A stretch of 36,409 nt of DNA from an uncultured Mycolicibacterium sp. (GCF_937941905.1 NZ_CALDGS010000145.1:1-36409), one strand, 5' to 3'. Counted from the first letter of the stretch, positions 7,266 through 15,877 are shown. The notes: generated by a model from the letters alone, not told the origin. Made by a program: numbers and translations.

Positions 7266-8648
7266 TCAGCGATCCTTGCCGAAGTCGCGCAGCACCCGCA
7301 ACGCGGCGGTGATGTTCTCGGCGGTGATGGCACGCAGCCCCGCGGGGGCCGCGGTGAGGCCGGGCGGCACGATCGCGGTGGTGAACCCGAGCCGGGCCGC
7401 CTCGGCGAGCCGGCGGTCCATGCCGGTGACCCGGCGCAGGTCGCCGGCCAGCCCGACCTCGCCGATCGCCACCGCCGTCGACGGCAGCGGCAGGTCGGTG
7501 TAGGCCGACGCGATGGCCAGCGCCACCGCCAGGTCCGAGGAGGAGTCGGTCAGCCGCATCCCGCCCACGGTGGACAGGTAGATGTCGTTGGTGCCGACCG
7601 GCAGCCGGGCCCGCTTCTCCAGCACCGCGGTGATCATCGCGGCCCGGGAGGCGTCGATGCCGCTGACCGCGCGGCGCGGGGTGCCGGTGGCCGGGGATCC
7701 GATCAGTGCCTGCACCTCGCCGATCAGCGGCCGCTTGCCGTCCAGCGTCACCGTCACCGCGGTCCCCGACACCGGTGCCGGCCGCTGGTCCAGGAACAGC
7801 CCGGACGGGTCGGCCACCCCCTCGATGCCGTTGTCGTGCATCAGGAAACAGCCCACCTCGTCGGCGGCGCCGAAGCGGTTCTTGACCCCGCGCACCATGC
7901 GCAGCGCGGAGGTGCGGTCGCCCTCGAAGTGCAGCACCACGTCGACGAGGTGCTCCAGCGACCGCGGCCCGGCGATCGCGCCGTCCTTGGTGACGTGGCC
8001 GACCAGGATCATCGCCACCCCGGTGGTCTTGGCGGCCATGGTCAGCGCCGTGGTCACCGCGCGCACCTGGGTGACGCCGCCGGTCACCCCGTCGGCCTCG
8101 GTGGTGGACATGGTCTGCACCGAGTCGACCACCACCAGGCTGGGCCGCACCGCGTCGATGTGGCCCAGCGCGACCTGCAGGTCCGACTCGGCGGCCAGGT
8201 ACATCTCGTCGTGGGTGCAGCCGGTGCGTTCGGCGCGCAGCCGGATCTGGCCGGCCGACTCCTCACCGGACAGGTAGAGGGCCCGCCGCCCGGAGCGCGC
8301 CCAGCGGTGCGCGACCTCCAGCAGCAGGGTGGACTTGCCGACCCCGGGGTCGCCGGCCAGCAGCGTGACCGACCCCGGCACCAACCCACCGCCCAGCACC
8401 CGGTCGAGTTCGTCGACCCCGGTGGGGAAGTGCCGGGTGGTGCCCGGGTCGATGGCCGTGATGGGCACGGCCGGGGAGCTCGGCGCGACGGCGCGGTGGG
8501 TGGCGGGGGCGCTCGGCGCCGCCACCGTCACCTCCTCGACGGTGCCCCAGGTACCGCAGTCCGGGCAGCGGCCGACCCACTTCGGGGTGACGTGGTGGCA
8601 CTCCGAGCAGCGGTACTGCGCGCGTGTTCTCGATCCGGCTCTGGCCAC
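7266..8648 (-). CDS. radA: DNA repair protein RadA (Sms)
   Basis: A 460-residue RecA-like ATPase that helps branch migration and processing of recombination intermediates. In order: a C4 zinc finger (Cys14, 17, 28, 31), Walker A GDPGVGKST at 99-107, Walker B near 171-176 (LVVVDS), the RadA-specific K256-N-R-F-G, and a C-terminal Lon protease-like domain (~290-460). Length and all motifs are normal, so it should be functional. It lies between lpqE (41 bases upstream) and disA (33 bases downstream), all on one strand, and is probably cotranscribed with disA. Confidence 0.96.
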   Translation of the reverse strand: MARAGSRTRAQYRCSECHHVTPKWVGRCPDCGTWGTVEEVTVAAPSAPATHRAVAPSSPAVPITAIDPGTTRHFPTGVDELDRVLGGGLVPGSVTLLAGDPGVGKSTLLLEVAHRWARSGRRALYLSGEESAGQIRLRAERTGCTHDEMYLAAESDLQVALGHIDAVRPSLVVVDSVQTMSTTEADGVTGGVTQVRAVTTALTMAAKTTGVAMILVGHVTKDGAIAGPRSLEHLVDVVLHFEGDRTSALRMVRGVKNRFGAADEVGCFLMHDNGIEGVADPSGLFLDQRPAPVSGTAVTVTLDGKRPLIGEVQALIGSPATGTPRRAVSGIDASRAAMITAVLEKRARLPVGTNDIYLSTVGGMRLTDSSSDLAVALAIASAYTDLPLPSTAVAIGEVGLAGDLRRVTGMDRRLAEAARLGFTTAIVPPGLTAAPAGLRAITAENITAALRVLRDFGKDR

Positions 8649-8689
8649 GTCGCGACGCTACCGGCCGCCACCGACAACCGGCGGGAGGC

Positions 8690-9253
8690 TCAGTGGCCCT
8701 CGCGGTGCACGACGGTGGCGTCGCGGCGCGGCGCGTCACCCGCCGAGATCGGCACGTCGACCTTGATCTCGCCGGCCTTCTCGAAGGTGAAGGTGAACGG
8801 GTAGAGCAGGCCGTTGGAGATCGGCTTGGTCAGGGTGACCTCGGCCGTCTCCACGTCGGCCGCCTCCACCTCGGTGACCTCGTCCTGGCCGTCGGGGGTG
8901 CCGACGATGAGCACCCCGCCCGCGGGCACGGTGCCGTCACCGGTCAGGCTCACCTCGCCGACCTCGGAGGTGACCGACACCAGCTTGTCCTCGGTGTCGG
9001 GCGAGTTGTTGGCGGCCACGAACAGCAGCTCGACCTCGGTGCCCGGCTCGACGGCGTCCGACTCCTGCTCGGCGCGCAGATGCACGTTGCGCAGCATGAT
9101 GGCGCCCACGGACGCGTTGGTGCCGTTGATGGCCGGCTCCTGGGTGGTCATCTGGGAGATTTGCCCCGAACCGCACCCGGTGAAGGCCATTGCGGCGACC
9201 AGCCCGCACGCGGCCAGACCGGACGTGACGAAGCGCCTTGGGTTGCGGTTCAC
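8690..9253 (-). CDS. lpqE: Lipoprotein LpqE
   Basis: An exported lipoprotein of 187 residues. The GTG start gives a signal peptide with an Arg-rich n-region (VNRNPRRF), a hydrophobic core, and the lipobox F-T-G-C27. The mature part (~160 residues) is beta-rich and acidic, with no Cys after the anchor. It occupies the lpqE position beside radA, as Rv3584 does. The family has been linked to the PCu(A)C copper-chaperone fold, but I do not see a Met/His copper motif here, so metal binding should not be assumed. The frame is open further upstream, but GTG 9253 gives the only sensible signal peptide. Confidence 0.85.
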   Translation of the reverse strand: MNRNPRRFVTSGLAACGLVAAMAFTGCGSGQISQMTTQEPAINGTNASVGAIMLRNVHLRAEQESDAVEPGTEVELLFVAANNSPDTEDKLVSVTSEVGEVSLTGDGTVPAGGVLIVGTPDGQDEVTEVEAADVETAEVTLTKPISNGLLYPFTFTFEKAGEIKVDVPISAGDAPRRDATVVHREGH

Positions 9254-9670
9254 GCGTAGCCTCCTGCTAAGCCGACGACGACCGTGCGGTCGCGGTAGTT
9301 CGACACTGTGACCACGCCACGATGGTGTGTCACCGTGACGGGGTCGCGGCATATCGACTATGCACAGTAGTAGGTGCCGTTCGCGCGGGGAAGACGAGGG
9401 CACCGCGGTGTGGTGCGGCGGCGGGTGGGCACGCGCGGTCGCGGCCCCCGCTCGCTGCGGTTTCGTCGGCTTCGGGTGCCCTGCAACGGGGTTGGCGGGC
9501 CGGGCCGCTCCCGCCCCGGCCGGGGCCGGGTCACCGACGTGACGCATGGCACGAAAACGTCGGCATGTCAACCCCTCATCTTCACCCGGATAGGCCCTGA
9601 CCAGCATCGTTGTCGGGCGCGTGTCGCCGCCCGCGTGTTAGACTCGAGTGGTGAAAGGGGCTCGAATCTG
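9254..9670. other. 417-base intergenic region between divergent lpqE and carD
   Basis: No convincing gene is seen. The region must hold both the lpqE and carD promoters. The carD side has a -10-like TAGACT and a ribosome binding site. On the lpqE side there is a perfect inverted repeat, GCATA-TCGAC-TATGC (9349-9363), possibly an operator. The middle (9380-9540) is very GC-rich. Short open frames on both strands have no recognisable product. Confidence 0.6.
9639..9660 (+). promoter_or_regulatory. carD promoter -10 and ribosome binding site
   Basis: TAGACT (9639-9644) fits the TANNNT -10 consensus and predicts a start of transcription near 9651. AAAGGGG (9654-9660) is a plausible Shine-Dalgarno 10 bases before the ATG at 9671. 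No clear -35 was found. Confidence 0.5.
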
Positions 9671-10159
9671 ATGAATTTCAAGGTCGGTGACACCGTCGTT
9701 TATCCGCATCACGGTGCCGCGTTGATCGAGGCGATCGAAACCCGGACCATCAAGGGGGAGACCAAAGAGTATCTCGTCCTGAAGGTTGCGCAGGGCGATC
9801 TGACCGTTCGAGTGCCCGCTGAGAACGCCGAGTACGTCGGTGTGCGGGACGTGGTCGGGCAGGAGGGCCTCGACAAGGTCTTCCAGGTGTTGCGGGCACC
9901 GCACACCGAGGAGCCGACCAACTGGTCGCGCCGCTACAAGGCGAATCTGGAGAAGCTGGCCTCCGGCGACGTGAACAAGGTCGCCGAGGTCGTCCGCGAC
10001 CTGTGGCGTCGCGATCAGGAGCGGGGCCTGTCGGCCGGCGAGAAGCGCATGCTCGCCAAGGCGCGGCAGATTCTCGTCGGTGAGCTCGCCCTGGCGGAGA
10101 ACACCGACGACGCCAAGGCCGAGAGCATCCTCGACGAGGTCCTGGCCGCGGCGTCCTGA
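9671..10159 (+). CDS. carD: RNA polymerase-binding transcription factor CarD
   Basis: A 162-residue essential activator that binds the RNA polymerase beta subunit and stabilises open complexes, notably at rRNA promoters. The N-terminal RNAP-interaction domain (~1-53) includes Arg25 and Arg47. The C-terminal helical DNA-binding domain (~74-162) has the upstream-fork Trp85 (NWSRRYK). All are at the M. tuberculosis positions, and the sequence is nearly identical apart from small changes such as Asn2. The open frame extends upstream, but the ATG at 9671 after the AAAGGGG site is clearly right. In M. tuberculosis the next gene is ispD; here ispF follows directly after 8 bases. Confidence 0.97.
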   Translation: MNFKVGDTVVYPHHGAALIEAIETRTIKGETKEYLVLKVAQGDLTVRVPAENAEYVGVRDVVGQEGLDKVFQVLRAPHTEEPTNWSRRYKANLEKLASGDVNKVAEVVRDLWRRDQERGLSAGEKRMLAKARQILVGELALAENTDDAKAESILDEVLAAAS

Positions 10160-10167
10160 GTCCGTTG

Positions 10168-10665
10168 ATGTCGATCCCGCGCGTCGGGCTCGGCACCGAT
10201 GTCCATCCCATCGAGGCCGGCCGGCCGTGCCGATTGCTGTGTCTGCTGTTCGAGGACGCCGACGGCTGTGCCGGGCACTCGGACGGCGATGTGGCGGCGC
10301 ACGCGCTGTGCGATGCACTGCTCAGCGCGGCCGGCCTCGGTGATCTCGGTGCAGTGTTCGGCACCGACCGCCCGGAATGGCGCGGTGCCGGTGGCGCCGA
10401 CATGCTCACCCATGTCCGCGGGCTCATCGAGGAGCACGGCTTCGCAGTGGGCAATGCCGCCGTACAGGTGATCGGCAACCGGCCCAAGGTGGGGCCGCGC
10501 CGGGCCGAGGCCGAGCGGGTGCTCTCCGAGCTGCTCGGCGCGCCGGTGTCGGTGTCGGCCACCACCACCGACGGCCTCGGGCTGACCGGCCGGGGTGAGG
10601 GGCTGGCCGCGATCGCCACCGCGCTGCTCATCCCCGCGGCTCAACCCGGCGGCCTCGGCCGGTAA
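10168..10665 (+). CDS. ispF: 2-C-methyl-D-erythritol 2,4-cyclodiphosphate synthase IspF
   Basis: This MEP-pathway enzyme converts CDP-ME 2-phosphate to MEcPP, leading to isoprenoids such as decaprenyl phosphate and menaquinone. The product is 165 residues. Metal ligands Asp11, His13 and His45 and the HSDGD loop (37-41) are present, as is the C-terminal TTTDGLGLTGRGEG region. The length is normal. The start is ATG at 10168; an in-frame TTG lies just before. It sits immediately after carD, where ispD should be, so the neighbouring pathway gene is missing. CysS follows after 11 bases. Confidence 0.95.
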   Translation: MSIPRVGLGTDVHPIEAGRPCRLLCLLFEDADGCAGHSDGDVAAHALCDALLSAAGLGDLGAVFGTDRPEWRGAGGADMLTHVRGLIEEHGFAVGNAAVQVIGNRPKVGPRRAEAERVLSELLGAPVSVSATTTDGLGLTGRGEGLAAIATALLIPAAQPGGLGR

Positions 10666-10676
10666 GCTGGCGCGTC

Positions 10677-12116
10677 GTGACCGATCAGCCGCGCACGTCA
10701 GCGCAACAGCCGCCGATGCGGCTGTACGACACCATGGCCGGTGCCGTGCGCGACTTCGTGCCGTTGCGGACTGGTCATGTGTCGATCTATCTGTGCGGTG
10801 CGACCGTGCAGGGTCTGCCGCACATCGGCCATGTCCGCAGCGGTGTGGCATTCGATGTGCTGCGCCGCTGGTTGCTGGCCAAGGGCTACGACGTCGCGTT
10901 CATCCGGAACGTCACCGACATCGACGACAAGATCCTGAACAAGGCCGCCGACGCCGGCCGGCCGTGGTGGGAGTGGGCCGCCACCTACGAGCGGGCCTTC
11001 ACCGCCGCCTACGACGCGCTCGGGGTCATGCCGCCGTCCGCCGAACCGCGGGCCACCGGCCACATCACCCAGATGGTGGAGCTGATCGAGCGGCTGATCG
11101 AACGCGGCCACGCCTACACCGACCAGCGGGCGGACGGCGCCGACGTCTACTTCGACGTCAAGAGCTTCCCGGAGTACGGCAAGCTCTCCGGGCACCGGCT
11201 CGAGGACGTGCACCAGGGCGAGGGCGAGGTGCTCGGCAAGCGCGACCAGCGCGACTTCACGCTGTGGAAGGGCGCCAAGCCCGGCGAGCCGTCCTGGCCG
11301 ACGCCGTGGGGCCGGGGCCGGCCCGGTTGGCACCTGGAGTGCTCGGCGATGGCCTGCACCTACCTGGGTGCGGAGTTCGACATCCACTGCGGCGGCATGG
11401 ACCTGGTCTTCCCGCACCACGAGAACGAGATCGCCCAGGCCCAGGCCGCCGGCGACGGGTTCGCCCGGTACTGGCTGCACAACGGCTGGGTCACCATGGG
11501 CGGCGAGAAGATGAGCAAGTCGCTGGGCAACGTGCTGTCCATCCCGGCGGTGCTGCAGCGGGTGCGCGCCGCGGAGCTGCGCTACTACCTGGGCAGCGCG
11601 CACTACCGGTCGATGCTGGAGTTCTCCGAGACCGCCCTGCAGGACGCGGCCAAGGCCTACCGCGGCATCGAGGACTTCCTGCACCGGGTGCGCGTCCGGG
11701 TGGGCGCGGTGGAGCCGATGCGCTGGACCGAGCGGTTCGCCGCCGCGCTCGACGACGACTTGTCGGTGCCGGCCGCGCTGGCCGAGATCCACGCCGCCCG
11801 TGCCGAGGGCAACCGGGCGCTCGACGCCGGTGACCACGAGACCGCGCTGGCCCGGGCCGGCGAGATCCGGGCCATGATGGGCATCCTGGGCTGCGACCCG
11901 CTCGACGAGCGGTGGGTGGACAGGGGCGAGACCTCCGCGGCGCTCAAGGCGGTCGACGCGCTGGTCGGCTGGGCGCTGGAAGCGCGCGAGGAGGCCCGGG
12001 CGCGGCGTGACTGGGCGCAGGCCGACGCCATCCGGGACCGGCTCAAGGCGGCCGGGATCGAGGTCACCGACACCCCGGACGGCCCGCAGTGGAGTCTGAT
12101 GGACGGGGTGAGGTAG
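10677..12116 (+). CDS. cysS: Cysteinyl-tRNA synthetase
   Basis: A 479-residue class I aminoacyl-tRNA synthetase charging tRNA-Cys. The HIGH signature is at residues 49-52 (PHIGH) and KMSKS at 278-282. Zinc ligands Cys40, Cys222, His247 and Glu251 are present. The C-terminal anticodon-binding helices end in WSLMDGVR. The start is GTG, giving an N-terminus (MTDQPRTSAQQPP) a few residues longer than in M. tuberculosis. Its stop overlaps the rlmB GTG by one base (TAGTG), so the two are translationally coupled. Confidence 0.96.
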   Translation: MTDQPRTSAQQPPMRLYDTMAGAVRDFVPLRTGHVSIYLCGATVQGLPHIGHVRSGVAFDVLRRWLLAKGYDVAFIRNVTDIDDKILNKAADAGRPWWEWAATYERAFTAAYDALGVMPPSAEPRATGHITQMVELIERLIERGHAYTDQRADGADVYFDVKSFPEYGKLSGHRLEDVHQGEGEVLGKRDQRDFTLWKGAKPGEPSWPTPWGRGRPGWHLECSAMACTYLGAEFDIHCGGMDLVFPHHENEIAQAQAAGDGFARYWLHNGWVTMGGEKMSKSLGNVLSIPAVLQRVRAAELRYYLGSAHYRSMLEFSETALQDAAKAYRGIEDFLHRVRVRVGAVEPMRWTERFAAALDDDLSVPAALAEIHAARAEGNRALDAGDHETALARAGEIRAMMGILGCDPLDERWVDRGETSAALKAVDALVGWALEAREEARARRDWAQADAIRDRLKAAGIEVTDTPDGPQWSLMDGVR

Positions 12117-13060
12117 TGCCGGGCAACTCCAAACGCCGCGGCGCCGTCCGCAAGCCGGGCACCAAGAAGCCGCGCACCGTCGGCTCGGGCGGGATCCGGC
12201 GGCGCGCCCTGGAGGGCCGCGGCGCCACGCCGCCGGCGCACATGCGCCCCGGGCACCCGGCGGCCAAGCGGGCCGCCCAGGCCGCCAAGGCCCGCCAGCA
12301 GCGGCCGAAGAAGCTCGACGAGACCGAGATCGTGCTCGGCCGCAACCCGGTGGTGGAGTGCCTGCGCGCCGGGGTGCCGGCCACCGCGCTGTACGTGGCG
12401 CTGGGCACCGAGAACGACGAGCGGCTGACCGAGGCGGTGCGGCTGGCCGCCGACGCCGGGATCTCCATCCTGGAGGTGCCGCGCACCGACCTGGACCGGA
12501 TCAGCAACAACGGCCTGCACCAGGGCCTCGCGCTGCAGGTGCCGCCGTACCAGTACGCCCACCCGGACGATCTGCTGGCCGCGGCCACCGAGGACGTGCA
12601 GCCGGCCCTGCTGGTGGCGCTGGACAACATCTCCGACCCGCGCAACCTGGGTGCCATCGTGCGCTCCACCGCCGCGTTCGGCGGGCACGGCGTGGTGATC
12701 CCGCAGCGGCGTTCGGCGTCGGTGTCGGCGGTGGCGTGGCGTACCAGCGCGGGTGCGGCCGCGCGGCTGCCGGTGGCGCGCGCGACCAACCTCAACCGCA
12801 CGCTCAAGCAGTGGGCCGAGGCCGGGCTGATGGTGGTCGGCCTGGACGCCGGCGGCGCCACCACGATCGACGAGCTCGACGGCACCGGCCCGGTCGTGGT
12901 GGTGGTCGGATCCGAGGGCAAGGGCCTGTCCCGGCTGGTCCGCGAGCACTGCGACTACGTGGTGTCGATCCCGATGGCCGGGCCCACCGAGTCGCTGAAC
13001 GCGTCGGTGGCCGCCGGCGTGGTGCTGGCCGAGATCGCCCGCCAGCGCCGGTCCCGCTAG
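12116..13060 (+). CDS. rlmB: 23S rRNA 2'-O-methyltransferase, SpoU family (RlmB-like)
   Basis: A 314-residue SPOUT methyltransferase. A very basic, probably disordered N-terminus (1-~65, rich in Lys/Arg/Gly) leads to a SpoU substrate-binding domain (~70-145). The catalytic trefoil-knot domain follows, with the motifs DNISDPRNLGAIVRS, VVGSEGKGLSR and IPMAGPTESLNASVA. It uses S-adenosylmethionine, and the usual target of the family is G2251 of 23S rRNA. The GTG start overlaps the cysS stop. The position matches Rv3579c. The exact rRNA target is inferred from family only. Confidence 0.92.
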   Translation: MPGNSKRRGAVRKPGTKKPRTVGSGGIRRRALEGRGATPPAHMRPGHPAAKRAAQAAKARQQRPKKLDETEIVLGRNPVVECLRAGVPATALYVALGTENDERLTEAVRLAADAGISILEVPRTDLDRISNNGLHQGLALQVPPYQYAHPDDLLAAATEDVQPALLVALDNISDPRNLGAIVRSTAAFGGHGVVIPQRRSASVSAVAWRTSAGAAARLPVARATNLNRTLKQWAEAGLMVVGLDAGGATTIDELDGTGPVVVVVGSEGKGLSRLVREHCDYVVSIPMAGPTESLNASVAAGVVLAEIARQRRSR

Positions 13061-13070
13061 GTCCCGTTCC

Positions 13071-13092
13071 CCCCGCGAGTGTGACGGCGGGG
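13071..13092. terminator. Small hairpin between convergent rlmB and the ArsB-like gene
   Basis: CCCCGC (13071-13076) and GCGGGG (13087-13092) form a 6-bp GC stem with a 10-base loop. It is the only structure in the 34-base gap between the two convergent genes and may serve both as a weak terminator. Confidence 0.45.
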
Positions 13093-13094
13093 TG

Positions 13095-14327
13095 TCAGAA
13101 CAGCCGCAGCCCGACCCACAGGGCGGCCACCGCGGCCACCAGCGTCACCGGGGCGGTGGCCAGCCCCACCCGGCTGAACTCGCCGAACCCGGCCCGCAGC
13201 TCGCGGTGCACCACGTGCCGCCACAGCAGGTTCGCCAGCGAGCCCACGTAGGTCAGGTTCGGCCCGACGTTCACCCCGATCAGCACCGCCAGCACCGCCG
13301 CCGGCCCGGACCCGGCCACCAGCGGCAGCAGCACCAGCGTCGCGGGCAGGTTGTTGACCACGTTGGACAGCAGCGCGGCCAGCGCCGCGATCCCCAGCAG
13401 CGCACCGAACGACGCACCGTCGGGCACCAGCCCGCGCAACGCGTCGGTGGGCCCGTGCCGCATCACCGCCTGCACCACCACCCCCAGGCACAGCACGAAC
13501 GCCAGGAACGGCAGGTTCGCCGACGCCACGATGCCCGCCACGGTGCTGCGCCGCTGCGCCAGGCTGCGCACCCCGAGCACCGTCGCCCCGGCGGCCGCCG
13601 CCCACGCCGGTGACACCCCGGCCGCCGAGGCCAGCACGAACCCCGCCAGCGTGGCCGCCAGCACCACCAGCACGAACACCGGAACCTCCACCCGCTGCGG
13701 GCCGGTCCGTTCCGGCCGGCGGGCCAGCTCGCCGCGGAACACCCAGCACAGCACCGCGAACTCCACGGCCACCGCGGCCAGCCAGGGCAGCGTCATCAGC
13801 GCGGCGAACCGGGTGAACGACAGCCCGGCCACGCTGAACGCCAGCAGGTTGGTCAGGTTCGACACCGGCAGCAGCAGCGAGGCGCTGTTGGCCAGGTGCG
13901 CGGTCGCGTAGGCGTGCGGCCGGGCCGGGATGCCCAGGGTGCGGGCGGTGGCCAGCACCACCGGGGTCAGCAGCACCACGGTGGCGTCCAGGCTCAGCAC
14001 CGCGGTGGTGGTGGCCGCGACCAGGAACACCATCGCCAGCAGCCGGTGCGGCTCGCCGCGGCCGACCCGCGCCATCCACTGCCCGGCGTCGGTGAACAGC
14101 CCCTCGTCGTCGCACAGCTTGGCCAACACCAGCACCGCGGCCAGAAAGCCCACCACCGGCGCCAGCCGGGTCACCTCGGCCCACGCCGCGTCGACGTCGA
14201 TCACCCCGCAGGCCAGCAGCAGGGCGGCCGCCGGCACCGCGGCCACCGCCTCCGGCAGGCCGCGCGGCCGGACCAGGGCGAACCCCAGCACCACCAGCAA
14301 CGCGGCCAGCGCCAGCGTCAGCGACAT
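13095..14327 (-). CDS. ArsB/CitM-type ion transporter (Rv3578-like)
   Basis: A 410-residue integral membrane protein of the ion transporter superfamily that includes ArsB, NhaD and CitM. About 10-11 hydrophobic segments run its whole length. Two family-like half repeats stand out: the first has ATTTAVLSLDATVVLLTPVV and the second LSNVVNNLPATLVLLPLV. Both match the conserved re-entrant regions of ArsB-type permeases. No arsR or arsC lies nearby, so arsenite export is unproven and another anion is possible. The position matches the gene called arsB2 in M. tuberculosis. It is convergent with rlmB. Confidence 0.85.
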   Translation of the reverse strand: MSLTLALAALLVVLGFALVRPRGLPEAVAAVPAAALLLACGVIDVDAAWAEVTRLAPVVGFLAAVLVLAKLCDDEGLFTDAGQWMARVGRGEPHRLLAMVFLVAATTTAVLSLDATVVLLTPVVLATARTLGIPARPHAYATAHLANSASLLLPVSNLTNLLAFSVAGLSFTRFAALMTLPWLAAVAVEFAVLCWVFRGELARRPERTGPQRVEVPVFVLVVLAATLAGFVLASAAGVSPAWAAAAGATVLGVRSLAQRRSTVAGIVASANLPFLAFVLCLGVVVQAVMRHGPTDALRGLVPDGASFGALLGIAALAALLSNVVNNLPATLVLLPLVAGSGPAAVLAVLIGVNVGPNLTYVGSLANLLWRHVVHRELRAGFGEFSRVGLATAPVTLVAAVAALWVGLRLF

Positions 14328-14411
14328 GGCGGCGCCGACCGGTCCGAACCTACGGCCGTGAGCACCGGATCACGATACTGAGCACGGCCGCGTGCCGCGC
14401 ACCGGCCCGGG

Positions 14412-15179
14412 TCAGGGGTGGGGGACGAACGGGGCGATCTCGACGCCGTCGGCCGCCAGCCGGTCACGCACGGTGGCGGCGATGGCCACCGCCCCCGGGG
14501 TGTCGCCGTGCACGCAGATCGACTCCACCCGGATCGGGATGGTCGAGCCGTCCACCGCCACCACCCGGCGGTGCTGCACCATCTCGGCCACCCGCTCGGC
14601 GATCAGCTGCGGGTCGTGCAGCAGGGCGCCGGGGTGCCGACGGTCCAGCAGCCGGCCGTCGGGGCGGTAGGCCCGGTCGGCGAACGCCTCGGCCACCGTG
14701 CGCAGCCCGAGCTTGTGCGCCTCGGCGAACAGTGCCGACCCGGTCAGGCTCAGCAGCGGCAGCTCCGGATCGACGGTGTGCACCGCCTCGGCGACGGCGC
14801 GGGCCTGGTCCCAGTTGCCGATCACCGCGTGGTAGAGCGCGCCGTGCGGTTTGACGTAGGACACCCGCCCGCCCGCGGCGGCCGCGATCGCCTGCAGCGC
14901 CCCGATCTGGTAGATCACGTCGGCGCGCAGGTCCTCGGGGTCGGCGTCGATGTAGCGGCGCCCGAACCCGGCGAGGTCCCGGTAGCTGACCTGCGCGCCG
15001 ATCACCACGCCGCGCTGCACGGCGGCCCGGCAGCTGCGGATCAGCCCGGCCGGGTCCCCGGCGTGGAAGCCGCAGGCCATGTTGGCGCTGGTGATGATGT
15101 CGAGCATGGCCGCGTCGTCACCGAGCCGCCACACCCCGAAGCTCTCGCCGAGATCGGCGTTCAGGTCGACCGTGGCCAC
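14412..15179 (-). CDS. pxpA: 5-oxoprolinase subunit A (LamB/YcsF family)
   Basis: A 255-residue LamB/YcsF protein. It starts VATVDLNADLGES, the family signature, and contains ANMACGFHAGD, YVKPHGALYH and ESICVHGDTPGA. PxpA works with PxpB and PxpC in ATP-dependent opening of 5-oxoproline to glutamate. Neither partner is next to it here, which is unusual. The start is GTG at 15179. A TAGGCT box (15187-15192) is 7 bases upstream and overlaps the bluB stop, so pxpA may have its own leaderless promoter besides reading through from bluB, 10 bases away. Confidence 0.9.
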   Translation of the reverse strand: MATVDLNADLGESFGVWRLGDDAAMLDIITSANMACGFHAGDPAGLIRSCRAAVQRGVVIGAQVSYRDLAGFGRRYIDADPEDLRADVIYQIGALQAIAAAAGGRVSYVKPHGALYHAVIGNWDQARAVAEAVHTVDPELPLLSLTGSALFAEAHKLGLRTVAEAFADRAYRPDGRLLDRRHPGALLHDPQLIAERVAEMVQHRRVVAVDGSTIPIRVESICVHGDTPGAVAIAATVRDRLAADGVEIAPFVPHP

Positions 15180-15186
15180 GATGCAA

Positions 15187-15192
15187 AGCCTA
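15187..15192 (-). promoter_or_regulatory. Putative -10 element of pxpA
   Basis: The minus strand reads TAGGCT, ending 7 bases before the pxpA GTG and overlapping the stop codon of bluB. The spacing fits a leaderless or nearly leaderless transcript. Confidence 0.4.
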
Positions 15193-15840
15193 GGCGGTGT
15201 CCCAGCCGTTCTCGGCGACGAACTCCGGCAGCGGCCGGCCGAACGCCCACCGGTCGATCTCCAGCGCGGGCCGGTCCGGGAACTCCGGCACCGGGCCCAG
15301 GCACAGCACGGCCACCGGCTCGGCGTCGTCGGGCATGCCCAGCAGGGCGGCCAGTTCGGCCGGTTCGAAGATCGACACCCAGCCCATGCCGAGGCCCTCG
15401 GCGCGGGCGGCCAGCCACATGTTCTGGATCGCGCACGACACCGAGGCCAGGTCCATCTGCGGCAGGGTGCGGCGGCCGAAGATGTGCTTGTCACGGCCGT
15501 CGCGCAGCGCGACGACGAACAGTTCGGCGCAGTCGAGGATGCCCTCCACCTTCAGCCGCAGGAACTCCTCGCCGCGCTCGCCGAGCGCGTCGGCGGTGCG
15601 CCGGCGCTCGGCGTCGACGATGCGGTGGATGGCCCGGCGCAGCTCGTCGTCGGTGATCCGGATGAACCGCCACGGCTGCATCAACCCGACGTTGGGCGCG
15701 TGGTGGGCGGCCTCGAGCAGCCGGACCAGCACCTCCTCGGGCACCGTCGCGCCGGGCACGAACCGGCGCATGTCGCGGCGGGAGAAGATGGCCCGGTACA
15801 CGGCCCGCCGTTCGGCGGGCTCGAACGCGTGCTCGTTCAC
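15190..15840 (-). CDS. bluB: 5,6-dimethylbenzimidazole synthase BluB
   Basis: A 216-residue nitroreductase-fold flavoenzyme that cuts up FMNH2 with O2 to make the lower ligand of vitamin B12. The N-terminal SRRDMRRF (Asp23 in place of the essential Asp32 of the Sinorhizobium enzyme) and the GMGWVS segment (Ser156 for Ser167) mark it as BluB rather than a plain nitroreductase. HHAPNVGLMQPWRF is the FMN-binding segment. The GTG start is followed by NEHAFEPAERRAVY. No other cobalamin genes lie in the window and no cobalamin riboswitch was seen before it. It is divergent from the sulfurtransferase gene across 37 bases. Confidence 0.88.
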   Translation of the reverse strand: MNEHAFEPAERRAVYRAIFSRRDMRRFVPGATVPEEVLVRLLEAAHHAPNVGLMQPWRFIRITDDELRRAIHRIVDAERRRTADALGERGEEFLRLKVEGILDCAELFVVALRDGRDKHIFGRRTLPQMDLASVSCAIQNMWLAARAEGLGMGWVSIFEPAELAALLGMPDDAEPVAVLCLGPVPEFPDRPALEIDRWAFGRPLPEFVAENGWDTA

Positions 15841-15877
15841 AGCCTGACACCCTAGGCGGCCTGGCACTATCGGCGGT

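Noticed and set aside
6087..8804. A 905-codon open frame on the plus strand
   Set aside because: It runs antisense to disA and radA, which have full motifs; long antisense frames are expected at this GC content.
9358..9600. Small genes in the lpqE-carD gap
   Set aside because: Several overlapping short frames on both strands, Arg/Pro-rich and without plausible starts or domains.
15841..15877. Cobalamin riboswitch before bluB
   Set aside because: Only 37 bases separate bluB from the divergent gene; no room for the conserved structure.
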